A stretch of 14,404 nucleotides of DNA from CAYPZU01 sp964415395 (GCA_964415395.1 CAYPZU010000055.1:1-14404), one strand, 5' to 3'; shown: positions 5,714 through 13,044, counted from the stretch's first letter. Notes: generated from the sequence alone by a model not told the origin. Translations and numbers: made by a program.

Positions 5714-7501
5714 TTAAAGGCCGTTCAGCTTCCTCTCCAATTCTTCCCAGCGGAGATAGAGCTGCTCGATCTGCGTTTCGGCAAGGCCGATCTCTTTACA
5801 GACGTCGGAAAGCGCCTGGGCATTCTCGGCGATCTCGGCTTTCCCGAGCGATTCGTTGAGAAGCCGCACCTCTGCCTCCAGCTGAGAAATTTTACCTTCG
5901 ATCGACTCGTACTCTTTTTTCTCCATGTAGGAGAGCTTTCCTTTCACGGGAGCGGGCGCCTTTTTCTCTTTCTGCTTTTCCTCTGCGGTTTCTTTTCTAA
6001 CCGACGCTTCCCATTGAGTGAAGTCGGCGAAAAATTCGGTTCTTTCGGGATCGCCTAAAGCGAGGAGCGTGTTGCAGATCCGGTCGAGCATGCACCGGTC
6101 GTGCGTGATCAGGACGACCGCGCCAGGGAAATCGATCAGGCTCTCTTCAAGCGCCTCGAGCGTAGGAATATCGAGGTCGTTCGTCGGTTCGTCGAGAAGC
6201 AGGACGTCGGCGGGCTGCAGCATGAGATGCGCCACCGAGATCCGCGCCCGCTCCCCGCCGGAAAGCCGCCCGATGGGAAGCTCCAGAAGATCGGGCGAGA
6301 AGAGAAACCGCTTGCACCAGCCGTTCACATGCACAGGCTGGCCGCGGAACGTCACGTAGTCCCCTTTCGGCGATAAGGCTTCCCGGAGCGTCATCTCCAT
6401 CGGAAGCTGCGCTCTATGCTGATCGAAGTAGACCACCTGCAAAGCGTCGGCCCGTTTGATCGTCCCCTGATCCGGGGCAAGCTCGCCTGCAATCAGCTTG
6501 AGCAGCGTCGTCTTCCCCGAACCGTTCGGCCCCATCAGGCCCATCCGCGTCCCGGGCGAAAGAGTGAATTCCAGTTTATGGAAGAGCTTCCTCTCGCCGA
6601 TCGACTTGCCCAGGTTTTTTGCCGTCAGAAGCTTCCGCGTCTCCCGCTCCGTCGCCGCAAAGTCGATCTTCGCCGTCTTCTTCAGATTTCTGGCCTGCAG
6701 ACTCTCATGTTCCTCGAAAATCTCGTGCGCATCGTCGATGCGCGCCTGCGATTTCGTCGTCCGCGCCTTTGCCCCCTGCCTGAGCCAATCGAGTTCGCGG
6801 CGCGCCTTCGACGCCATCGACCGCTCCTGCTGGATCTGCCCCTCGATAAACTGCTCCTTCCGCGCCAAAAATTCGGCATAGGGAGCGTCGATCGCAAAGA
6901 GCCCCTTGGGGTACACTTTATCGATTTCGACGACCCGATTCGTCATGTTCTGCAAAAACGTCCGGTCGTGGCTCACAAGCAGATAGGTCGGCGCCTCGCG
7001 GGGCAAAAACTTCTCCAGCCACAAAATCCCTTCCAGGTCCAAATGGTTCGTCGGCTCGTCAAGCAAGAACAAGTCGGGAGCCAAAATCAGCTCGCGCGCA
7101 ATCCCGAGCCGCTTCTTCCAGCCTCCGGAAAGCCTCGCGGCTGACGGCTCATCGCCCCTAAATCCCATCTTGCTCAGCCACATGGCGACAAGCTGCTCTT
7201 TCTCATAATCGGGCTGCGCGCCGCCTTTGAGCGCATCGCGAAGCACCTCTTCCGGCGTCCAGTCGGGGAAGTGGCATTCCTGGGGCAAGTAGCCCACCTT
7301 GAGGCCTCTTCGGGGCGAAACAGTCCCCTCGTCCGGCGTCTCCTGTCCTGACAAAATCTTCAGCAGCGTCGACTTGCCCGATCCGTTCAATCCGATCAGC
7401 CCCAGCCTGTCCCCGGAAAAAACAGTCAAAGACAACTCATCAAAGAGAGTCCTTGCTCCAAACGATTTCGAAAGCCCCTGGCAACTGATCAATACGGTCA
7501 T
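5714..7501 (-). CDS. uup: ABC-F family ATPase, Uup type
   Basis: A 595-aa soluble ABC-F protein with two ATPase domains and no membrane segments; such proteins act on ribosomes or, for Uup, also on branched DNA. Domain 1 has Walker A GLNGSGKS (37-44), signature LSGGW (124-128), Walker B LFLLDEP (144-150) and switch His178 in SHDR. Domain 2 has GPNGSGKT (324-331), LSGGE (413-417), VLLLDEP (433-439) and His467 in THDR. The linker contains WLRQGAKARTTKSQARI (239-255), typical of Uup, and the C-terminal 90 residues are a charged coiled coil like the Uup DNA-binding tail. The start gives the usual short lead into the first strand. There is no Shine-Dalgarno sequence in the AT-rich bases before the ATG, which is 4 nt after the toxin stop codon, so translation probably depends on coupling to mazF. 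No terminator is visible between them. Confidence 0.93.
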   Translation of the reverse strand: MTVLISCQGLSKSFGARTLFDELSLTVFSGDRLGLIGLNGSGKSTLLKILSGQETPDEGTVSPRRGLKVGYLPQECHFPDWTPEEVLRDALKGGAQPDYEKEQLVAMWLSKMGFRGDEPSAARLSGGWKKRLGIARELILAPDLFLLDEPTNHLDLEGILWLEKFLPREAPTYLLVSHDRTFLQNMTNRVVEIDKVYPKGLFAIDAPYAEFLARKEQFIEGQIQQERSMASKARRELDWLRQGAKARTTKSQARIDDAHEIFEEHESLQARNLKKTAKIDFAATERETRKLLTAKNLGKSIGERKLFHKLEFTLSPGTRMGLMGPNGSGKTTLLKLIAGELAPDQGTIKRADALQVVYFDQHRAQLPMEMTLREALSPKGDYVTFRGQPVHVNGWCKRFLFSPDLLELPIGRLSGGERARISVAHLMLQPADVLLLDEPTNDLDIPTLEALEESLIDFPGAVVLITHDRCMLDRICNTLLALGDPERTEFFADFTQWEASVRKETAEEKQKEKKAPAPVKGKLSYMEKKEYESIEGKISQLEAEVRLLNESLGKAEIAENAQALSDVCKEIGLAETQIEQLYLRWEELERKLNGL

Positions 7502-7505
7502 AAAT

Positions 7506-7865
7506 TTATAAACAGAAAATTTCTCTTAATTTCTCTTGAACTTTCGATCGATCTGCACCCGAAAGAATACCCAATCGATCAATGATGATTCTGTGATCCA
7601 GCGTGAAGAGTTTCATCCTGATAATAGAAGGGACTGGCAAACCAGCTGCCTCAAGATTTTCAATAGCTACATCGCCTGGCCAAAAAATGCGATCTGCTTT
7701 TGAAGATGTAATCATCGCCATTACGCTCAAACCAATTTTCGCATTGAAACCCTTTGCAGAAGTAAGAACCAGGGCTGGACGGATTTTGGAAGAATTCAGA
7801 TCAGAAAACGGAAAGGGAACTTTTACGATTTCGAATTGATCATAAGTTCTTGTAAGCTTGTTCAT
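7506..7865 (-). CDS. MazF/PemK-family toxin (probable mRNA interferase)
   Basis: A 119-aa protein of the MazF/PemK toxin fold, expected to be a sequence-specific endoribonuclease that halts translation when its antitoxin is lost. Seen features are the N-terminal FEIVKVPFPFSDLNSSKIRPALVL (residues 11-34, with the conserved basic-Pro segment KIRP), the conserved MITSS segment at 51-55 and SIIRMKLFTLD at 80-90. I start it at the ATG at 7865, which has GGAAG just upstream and leaves seven residues before the fold, as is usual; an in-frame ATG at 7886 would add MNGTRKK. The gene overlaps the end of the antitoxin gene by 26 nt in another frame, the normal toxin-antitoxin order and coupling. Its TAA is 4 nt before the uup ATG. 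Nothing in the sequence suggests inactivation. Confidence 0.88.
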   Translation of the reverse strand: MNKLTRTYDQFEIVKVPFPFSDLNSSKIRPALVLTSAKGFNAKIGLSVMAMITSSKADRIFWPGDVAIENLEAAGLPVPSIIRMKLFTLDHRIIIDRLGILSGADRSKVQEKLREIFCL

Positions 7866-8112
7866 CTTCTTCCGAGTTCCATTCATTCAACGTCGCTTCT
7901 AAAGCCTTCAGATAGTCGAGATCAAGCGGCGTGGTCTTTCGCACAATCACAGTATTGTCGGGCAGCAATTCATAGAAAATCTGATCTCCGCTCTCAAGTT
8001 TCAGAGCTTCCCGGATCCGTTTAGGCACAGTTGCCTGGTATTTAGAAGTCAATCTCGCGGCATACCCGACGCGAACCCGCTGCTTCCTACGCTTCCTGTT
8101 TCTTGTTGTCAT
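7840..8112 (-). CDS. AbrB/MazE-type (PrlF-like) antitoxin
   Basis: A 90-aa swapped-hairpin AbrB DNA-binding protein, the antidote and autorepressor of the downstream toxin. The fold covers about residues 18-60: ARLTSKYQATVPKRIREALKL matches the family core (LTSKGQVTIPKEIR), followed by GDQIFYELLPDNTVIVRK. An acidic C-terminal tail (EWNSEEDEQAYKNL) is the kind that wraps around and neutralises MazF. A highly basic N-terminal extension (RNRKRRKQRVR) may add DNA contacts. GGGAGGAG lies just upstream of the ATG, a much stronger ribosome binding site than those of its neighbours, which would favour excess antitoxin. A perfect palindrome overlaps its promoter, which fits autoregulation. The assignment rests on the domain plus overlap with a clear MazF gene. 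Confidence 0.9.
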   Translation of the reverse strand: MTTRNRKRRKQRVRVGYAARLTSKYQATVPKRIREALKLESGDQIFYELLPDNTVIVRKTTPLDLDYLKALEATLNEWNSEEDEQAYKNL

Positions 8113-8137
8113 GATCTCCTCCCAGCCAAGAAACCCA

Positions 8138-8166
8138 ATTGTAATACAGTATTACATTATTAACAA
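8138..8166 (-). promoter_or_regulatory. Toxin-antitoxin operon promoter
   Basis: On the minus strand TTGTTA (8166-8161) and TACAAT (8143-8138) are 17 nt apart, a good sigma70-type arrangement, 25 nt before the antitoxin start. It lies immediately after the upstream ABC-F stop at 8199, with no terminator between, so read-through from that gene is also possible. Confidence 0.65.
8140..8156. promoter_or_regulatory. Perfect 17-bp palindrome, probable antitoxin operator
   Basis: TGTAATACAGTATTACA has perfect 8-bp arms around a central A at 8148. It covers part of the -10 box and the spacer of the antitoxin promoter, so a bound antitoxin or antitoxin-toxin complex would block RNA polymerase. Confidence 0.72.
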
Positions 8167-8198
8167 TTTACAGACATAAGCTATTCATAATGAGCCTG

Positions 8199-9977
8199 TT
8201 ACGAAAACTCACTCTTTTTGATTTCGAGAGCTTCGTAGAGTTCATAGAGGCGCGCTTCCACCCCTTCGATCTCTTTCTGCTTTTGGCCAAGAGTTTTCAA
8301 TACTTCCGGAGTCATATTGCCTTGGCCGATCTCGTGCTCGCATTTTTTCTGCTCGGCCTCAAGCGCTTGCAGCTTCTTCTCCTGCTCCTGGATCTGCCTC
8401 TCGATCGGCTTGAGGGCGGCAGCTCTTTTTGCGACCCAGTCGGCCCGCTCTTTGCGCGACGCATCCCCTTTTTTCTGCGGAACTTCCTTTTTCTCCTCGG
8501 CCCAGCCGATTTTTTCCAGGAACTCGTCGTAATTGCCAAGGAAAAGAGTCTGCTTTGCCTCTTCGCAAAGGATGATCTTGTTGAGCGCAAGACGCCGAAG
8601 GATCAATTCGCTGTGGGTGACGATGATCACCGAGCCTGTAAAATCTTCGAGCGCGTCGATGAGCGCTTCGATCGACTCGATATCGAGGTGATGGGTCGGC
8701 TCGTCGAGAAGGAGCAGATTGCACGGCTTGGCGACGATTTTCCCCAAAAGGACGCGGCTTCTCTCCCCGCCGGAGAGGACGGAAATTTTCTTTTCCGACA
8801 GCTCGCCGCTGAACATCATCAGTCCCGCGATCCCCTTGATTTCTGTAAAACTGAGCAACGGATTGCCGAGGGCGATTTCCTCTTCAATCGTATGGTTCGG
8901 ATGGAGCCTGTCGACATGGGTCTGCCCGAAATAGCCGATTTTCAGATTGTCGGAGATCTCGATGCTTCCCTCTTTCGGCTTCAAATCGGCGGCGATCAGC
9001 CTGAGCAGCGTCGATTTCCCGCGCCCGTTCTTCCCGATAATGCCGATCCTCTCTCCTTTTTCGATCTCGAGGGAGAACCCCTCGATCAGCGGCTGGTCGG
9101 TATAGGAAAAACCAGCCTCTTTCGCCCAGAGCATCCGTTTGCCTGGAAACGGAGCTTCATGAAAAGAAAACGAGAGGTGGGATAAGGCGTTGAGCTCCTC
9201 GAGCACCGGTTCCCTCTCCAGCATTTTCACCCTCGATTGCGCCTGCCCCGCTTTCGTCGCTTTCGCGCCGAACCGTTCGACAAACTTTTCCATGTGGGCC
9301 CGTTTCTTCTCGGCTTTGATGCGCGTTTTTTCATAGATCTCTTCCTCCGCCACAATCTGCCGGAAGAAATCGATTGAGGAGCCGGAAATTTTCTTCACCT
9401 TCTCGCGGTGGATTCCCATCGTATGGGTCGTCACCCGGTCCATGAAGTCGCGATCGTGGGAAATCAGGATGAATTCCCCTGGCCAGCGGCTTAAAAAGTT
9501 CATCAGCCAGCGGATCGAAAGGATGTCGAGATAGTTGGTCGGTTCATCCAACAGCAGGCAGTCCGGCTCCGAGATCAGCACCTTCGCCAAATGGAGCCTC
9601 AAGTGGTAGCCGCCCGAGAACTTGCCCGGCGAGGCGTCCAGGTCTTCTTCCGTGAAGCCCAGGCCGAAAAGGATCTTTTCCGCCTTGTAAACCGAATCTT
9701 CCTCTCCGGGAGGCAGCCCCAAAGCCGCCTCTTCCCGCACAGTCTCTTTCGTAAAGCGAATGTGCTGCTGGAGGTGGCCGATCCGGTATCCCCTCGGGAC
9801 GCTGACAGCCCCCTCGTCCGGCTCCATCTCCCTTAAAATCAGCTTGAAAAGGGTCGACTTGCCCGAGCCGTTCCGCCCGACCAGACCGCACCTCTCCCCT
9901 CTCCCCAAAGTAAAGGAAGCCCCCTCGAAGAGAACATGCCCCGAAAAACCTAATGCAACATCATCAAACTGGATCAT
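8199..9977 (-). CDS. ABC-F family ATPase, YheS/YbiT-like
   Basis: A 592-aa soluble twin-ATPase protein of the ABC-F family, expected to bind the ribosomal E site and modulate translation; no membrane segments are present. Domain 1 has Walker A GRNGSGKS (34-41), signature FSGGY (120-124), Walker B LLLDEP (141-146) and switch His174 in ISHDRDF. The interdomain linker (about 205-258) holds KKRAHMEKFVERFGAKATKAGQAQSR. Domain 2 has GKNGRGKS (315-322), LSGGE (401-405), LLLLDEP (421-427) and His455. The last switch motif reads THSE instead of the usual SHDR, and the second P-loop has Arg for Ser. The C-terminal 95 residues are a coiled coil, as in YheS. There is no Shine-Dalgarno sequence before the ATG; a TGTATA box just upstream would place the transcript start at about the ATG. 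It is clearly distinct from the Uup-type protein at 5714. Confidence 0.92.
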   Translation of the reverse strand: MIQFDDVALGFSGHVLFEGASFTLGRGERCGLVGRNGSGKSTLFKLILREMEPDEGAVSVPRGYRIGHLQQHIRFTKETVREEAALGLPPGEEDSVYKAEKILFGLGFTEEDLDASPGKFSGGYHLRLHLAKVLISEPDCLLLDEPTNYLDILSIRWLMNFLSRWPGEFILISHDRDFMDRVTTHTMGIHREKVKKISGSSIDFFRQIVAEEEIYEKTRIKAEKKRAHMEKFVERFGAKATKAGQAQSRVKMLEREPVLEELNALSHLSFSFHEAPFPGKRMLWAKEAGFSYTDQPLIEGFSLEIEKGERIGIIGKNGRGKSTLLRLIAADLKPKEGSIEISDNLKIGYFGQTHVDRLHPNHTIEEEIALGNPLLSFTEIKGIAGLMMFSGELSEKKISVLSGGERSRVLLGKIVAKPCNLLLLDEPTHHLDIESIEALIDALEDFTGSVIIVTHSELILRRLALNKIILCEEAKQTLFLGNYDEFLEKIGWAEEKKEVPQKKGDASRKERADWVAKRAAALKPIERQIQEQEKKLQALEAEQKKCEHEIGQGNMTPEVLKTLGQKQKEIEGVEARLYELYEALEIKKSEFS

Positions 9978-9984
9978 AGAGAGC

Positions 9985-10194
9985 TATACACAAATAATCT
10001 GAAGGGGCGGGAATATGACAAGGAGCTGCCCGCCATTTGAGTCAGGCTATGCCGGCGCCGAAGCAGCTAAACTTAAAAAGTTTAGCACCGGGGCCCCCGA
10101 CGATGCATCATCGTTGGGGTGGGGTGGAGGCGGATCTCAAATGGCGTGGCTAGCGACGCAGTCAGAAACCGGTTCTTCAGGTTTTTTGTGTATA
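9985..10194. mobile_element. MITE-like element bounded by ~20-bp terminal inverted repeats
   Basis: The left end 9985-10004 and the right end 10175-10194 (read inverted) match in 18 of 20 positions, including the outermost 10 (TATACACAAA and TTTGTGTATA). Partial matching continues inward to a perfect 11-bp stem, CGCCATTTGAG (10031-10041) with CTCAAATGGCG (10136-10146). Inside are a perfect 9-bp hairpin with AAA loop (10066-10086) and an 11-bp hairpin with CAT loop (10095-10119) holding one G-T pair. Both ends carry TA repeats, so a TA target duplication is possible. No ORF for a transposase is present. It fills the divergent spacer between the ABC-F gene and the KdgF-like cupin gene. Confidence 0.6.
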
Positions 10195-10252
10195 TGATAC
10201 GGTTTGTTTTTATTTTCCCAAATGTCTATCCACGAAAATAAAGGAGATTTCG

Positions 10253-10609
10253 ATGAAATTGCCCACCCTCTACGAATTCGACAACATGGAAATGGAGAAG
10301 CTGAACGACAAAATTTCCCGCCGCTATATTTACGGGGAAAAAGCGATGCTGGTTCTCTTCGACCTGAAAAAAGGAGCCGTGATCCCCGAGCACCATCATG
10401 AGAGCGAACAGATCACCTACATCATTAAAGGCAAAGTCCGGGTTTTTTCAGGGGGCAAGGAATATATCGTTTCGAAAGGCGAAGTCCTGCTCATCCCTTC
10501 CAATACCCCCCACCGCTTCGAGGCGCTGGAGGACACCTACGATATAGACGTCTTCTCCCCCATCCGCCAGGACTGGCTTTCCGGAACAGACTCCTATTTA
10601 AAAAAATAA
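10253..10609 (+). CDS. KdgF-like cupin protein
   Basis: A 118-aa single-cupin protein. Motif 1 is intact: G41, then HHHESEQITYIIKG at residues 47-60 with His47, His49 and Gln53. Motif 2 is IPSNTPHRF at 81-89 with His87. This His, His, Gln, His set and the following DIDVFSPIRQDWL (97-109) are as in KdgF, the cupin that converts unsaturated uronates during pectin or alginate breakdown. No uronate genes are nearby, so an uncharacterised metal-dependent sugar or small-molecule role is equally likely. It is cytosolic, with no signal peptide. AGGAG lies 7 nt before the ATG. A TATGAT box at 10193-10198, starting in the end of the MITE-like element, may serve as its -10 region, but no good -35 is seen. 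It is unrelated in detail to the cupin at 2156, which has an incomplete motif 1. Confidence 0.86.
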   Translation: MKLPTLYEFDNMEMEKLNDKISRRYIYGEKAMLVLFDLKKGAVIPEHHHESEQITYIIKGKVRVFSGGKEYIVSKGEVLLIPSNTPHRFEALEDTYDIDVFSPIRQDWLSGTDSYLKK

Positions 10610-10650
10610 GTCGAGGCAGCAGACAGGCAACTCCGGAACGAAATTATTTA

Positions 10651-10680
10651 TTGACATACGAGGGCGCTCTACCTGATGAT
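10651..10680 (+). promoter_or_regulatory. Promoter of the secreted repeat protein gene
   Basis: A perfect TTGACA -35 box (10651-10656) is followed after 18 nt by GATGAT (10675-10680), a 4 of 6 match to TATAAT, 31 nt before the chosen ATG at 10711. Its first bases form an in-frame TTG that should not be taken as the start codon. Confidence 0.55.
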
Positions 10681-10710
10681 GCTGGTCTTTCAAAAAAACC
10701 GAGGGCCTGC

Positions 10711-12342
10711 ATGGGAACATTCAAATTCAGAAATTGGAAAGCGATCGCCTGCTGCGTTGCAGGTTTGCTTGGAGCTCGTCTTGACGGGAATGAATGGACG
10801 AACCCCTATGAACTCGATCAGGGCGATGCAGCTTTCGGCAACTACACGACGCAGTCGGTCGAGATTGCAGTGAACAGTTCTGGCCAAGCGGCCGCAGCAT
10901 GGAAAGAATTTTTTGCAGCGGGCCAGGCAAATGTGAAAGCTGCCTATTTTGACGGTTTCGTGTGGAGCAGCGCGGTCGACGTGAGCCCTCCGATAGCTCC
11001 CGCATCAGCTAACAGGCTTTCTGTATCGATTAATGAATCGGGGATTGCATCTGTAACCTGGCAAGACTCTGTCGCTCAGGAAATGTTTCTCTCCATTTAT
11101 TCGAATGGATCGTGGTCTGCCCCAATCCAGGTCTCGACAACCACAGTAAATTTGGGGAACGCCCCCGTCACGAATGGAATTGATGCAGACGGGAACATCC
11201 TTGTAGTGTGGGTCAATGGCCCAAGTCCCACCGAGACGATCTTTGCAAGGCAGTTCAATTCATCGGGCATCGCTCTATCTGGAGAAGTCGCTCTCTCGTC
11301 CCCGGCAGAAGAGACAGTCGGCCAAACCGCCTTTAAGGTCTTCCAGTTTTCGATGAACAATAACGGAGAGGCGATGTACGTCTGGGGCGGCGGCGCTGCC
11401 GTCGGAAGCACCGTCATGAAGTACGCTTACTTCGACGGAACTACCTGGACAATCACCAACCAGACATTTTATGCGACTCCAGGAAACTACCAGTCGATCT
11501 CCGTAGATTTAAACGATTCAGGCCTTGCTGCGGCAACCTGGGTCGACGCGACCGTCGTCCCTGGAAGCTTCTTAAACGCCGTTTCATTTTATGATGGAAG
11601 CGCCTGGTCCGCCCCGATTTATTTGGACAGCTCGACAATCGGGATGACCTTGACGCAGATTGGAATCGACGCAGACGGAAACTGCCTGGCTGTTTGGCAA
11701 AACCAGACGGTCGTTGGTCCTCCTCCCCAATACGATCTCAAATCGCAGTATTATTCCAAACGAACCAATACCTGGAAGACTCCCACTCTCCACGCTTCCC
11801 CTGCTTTTGATGCGGTTCTTGAGATGAATACGAGAGGAAACGCTCTTCTCTCCTGGAGCGCCGGGTTCGCGACTCCAGACATCACGACCGACGTAGGGAT
11901 TCTCCAGGCTTCCCTTTTCCAAAACAAACAATGGCTCGCTCCGGCAACCATTTCTTCGACAGCAGGGAAAGCAAGAGCAAGCGGCCTTTCCTACAGCGAC
12001 GGAGGAATTGGAGCAATCGGTTGGAGATTCGGCGTGGATGCTATGACCCCCGTTCTTATCCAGACTGCTTTCTTCAGCAACGCGCTGTACGGAAAGCAGG
12101 TAGCCAATACGTTTCCCAGCCAGATCGATTACGTGAACACCCTCGAGTGGCCGAAGATATGGTCCCCCGCATCCTTTTTATATTATTCCATCACCCGTAA
12201 TGGGGTGCCGATCGCCCAAGTGCCCAGCTCTTCCGCTCCCTACTTTGAAGACCACCATCAAACGAAAGGAGCCGCCTACACCTATACGATCACCGGAATC
12301 ACTTCTGGAGGACCCTCTGTGACCTATACCGTATCCTTTTAG
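10711..12342 (+). CDS. Secreted protein with eight ~53-aa propeller-like repeats and a C-terminal Fn3-like domain
   Basis: 543 aa. An N-terminal export signal is likely: basic MGTFKFRNWK, then AIACCVAGLLGA. Eight repeats follow, each with a core like [IVLM][ND]xxGxAxxxW and often ending in Y(F)DGxxWSAPIxLS. The cores start near residues 54, 107, 157, 215, 267, 319, 372 and 428, a spacing of 50-58 residues; the eighth is the most degenerate. The period and aromatic-rich strands suggest a beta-propeller (inference). The last 80 residues (SITRNGVPIAQVP, YTYTITGITSGG) look like a fibronectin type III fold. I chose the ATG at 10711 because GAGGG lies 5 nt upstream and a perfect -35 box covers the more upstream TTG. 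The function is unknown; such proteins often bind carbohydrate or protein ligands outside the cell. No catalytic motif is seen. Confidence 0.83.
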   Translation: MGTFKFRNWKAIACCVAGLLGARLDGNEWTNPYELDQGDAAFGNYTTQSVEIAVNSSGQAAAAWKEFFAAGQANVKAAYFDGFVWSSAVDVSPPIAPASANRLSVSINESGIASVTWQDSVAQEMFLSIYSNGSWSAPIQVSTTTVNLGNAPVTNGIDADGNILVVWVNGPSPTETIFARQFNSSGIALSGEVALSSPAEETVGQTAFKVFQFSMNNNGEAMYVWGGGAAVGSTVMKYAYFDGTTWTITNQTFYATPGNYQSISVDLNDSGLAAATWVDATVVPGSFLNAVSFYDGSAWSAPIYLDSSTIGMTLTQIGIDADGNCLAVWQNQTVVGPPPQYDLKSQYYSKRTNTWKTPTLHASPAFDAVLEMNTRGNALLSWSAGFATPDITTDVGILQASLFQNKQWLAPATISSTAGKARASGLSYSDGGIGAIGWRFGVDAMTPVLIQTAFFSNALYGKQVANTFPSQIDYVNTLEWPKIWSPASFLYYSITRNGVPIAQVPSSSAPYFEDHHQTKGAAYTYTITGITSGGPSVTYTVSF

Positions 12343-12435
12343 CAGAGTCGCGGAGCGAAGGAAAAAAGAAATCAATTGAAAAAATTGAAGGACGAAAATA
12401 AATATAAATTAAGAAACAACTCCGGGCTGCTCTAG

Positions 12436-13038
12436 ATGAAAACGAAATGGATTCTTCCTCTGGTCTTATTAGCGGGAATCGCTCCTCTTCTTGGTAATGA
12501 AGTATGGATCGAGCCAAAAGGGGGCTATTTCTATCCAACAAGCGATCGGCTGAGAGAATTTTATTCTCCAGGCGGCGGTTTTATTGGAGGAGAAATCACG
12601 GGAGAACTCACCGGGCGGTGGTATGGGTTCTTGGGCAGCTCCTGGTTTAGAAAAACCGGCCATTCGGAAGGGTTGGGAAATAAGACCACAATCAATGTAG
12701 TTCCGATTCAGGCTGGATTTAAATATCTCCAGCCCTGTTCGGACAAAGTAGAAGCCTACTTCGGCCTTGGATTCCAAACCGACTATGTTCACTTTCACGA
12801 CGACTCTTCTTTCGTAGTCGAAAAGTCAAGCAATTGGGGATACGGAGCCGTAGGAAAATTTGGGTTTATCTGGACGCATAGAAGCGGAGTCTTTCTTGAC
12901 CTTTTCGCAGAATATGCCTGGATTGCCAAAGTCCATTTCAGCGGAACGCTCGACGGCGCCATCGATCGAGTCCCTGTCGACGTCAGCGCGATTTCAAGCG
13001 GAATCGGAATCGGCTACCGATTCGGAGCAAAAGACTAA
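12436..13038 (+). CDS. Probable outer-membrane beta-barrel protein
   Basis: A 200-aa protein with a clear signal peptide (MKTKWILPLVLLAGIAPLLG, residues 1-20, cleaved near GNEVW). The mature part alternates hydrophobic and polar residues with many Gly and aromatic positions (GRWYGFLGSSWF, AYFGLGFQTDYVHF, WGYGAVGKFGFIW, VFLDLFAEYAWIAKVHF, GIGIGYRFG). This is the pattern of a small, roughly eight-stranded outer-membrane barrel of the OmpA/OmpW or opacity-porin type. It lacks the classic terminal aromatic, ending RFGAKD. The 93-nt AT-rich gap after the repeat protein holds a possible TTGAAA -35 box (12376-12381) but no strong -10 box or ribosome binding site, so co-transcription with the repeat protein is likely. 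Its stop is 6 nt from the convergent DUF2147 gene. The exact family and pore function cannot be told. Confidence 0.78.
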   Translation: MKTKWILPLVLLAGIAPLLGNEVWIEPKGGYFYPTSDRLREFYSPGGGFIGGEITGELTGRWYGFLGSSWFRKTGHSEGLGNKTTINVVPIQAGFKYLQPCSDKVEAYFGLGFQTDYVHFHDDSSFVVEKSSNWGYGAVGKFGFIWTHRSGVFLDLFAEYAWIAKVHFSGTLDGAIDRVPVDVSAISSGIGIGYRFGAKD

Positions 13039-13044
13039 AAGACA

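Noticed and set aside
6416..7144. 242-aa plus-strand open frame
   Set aside because: It is antisense to uup, with no recognisable domain and no ribosome binding site.
8190..9185. 331-aa plus-strand open frame
   Set aside because: It lies opposite the ABC-F gene, whose motifs are all intact; the antisense translation shows only composition-driven Leu/Phe runs.
10161..10187. AAACC/GGTTT followed by T run as a terminator
   Set aside because: The stem is only five pairs with a 9-nt loop, no plus-strand gene ends upstream of it, and the T run is part of the element's terminal repeat.
10651..10710. N-terminal extension of the repeat protein from a TTG codon
   Set aside because: The TTG is part of a perfect TTGACA promoter box, no ribosome binding site precedes it, and the extension would bury the signal peptide behind 20 residues.
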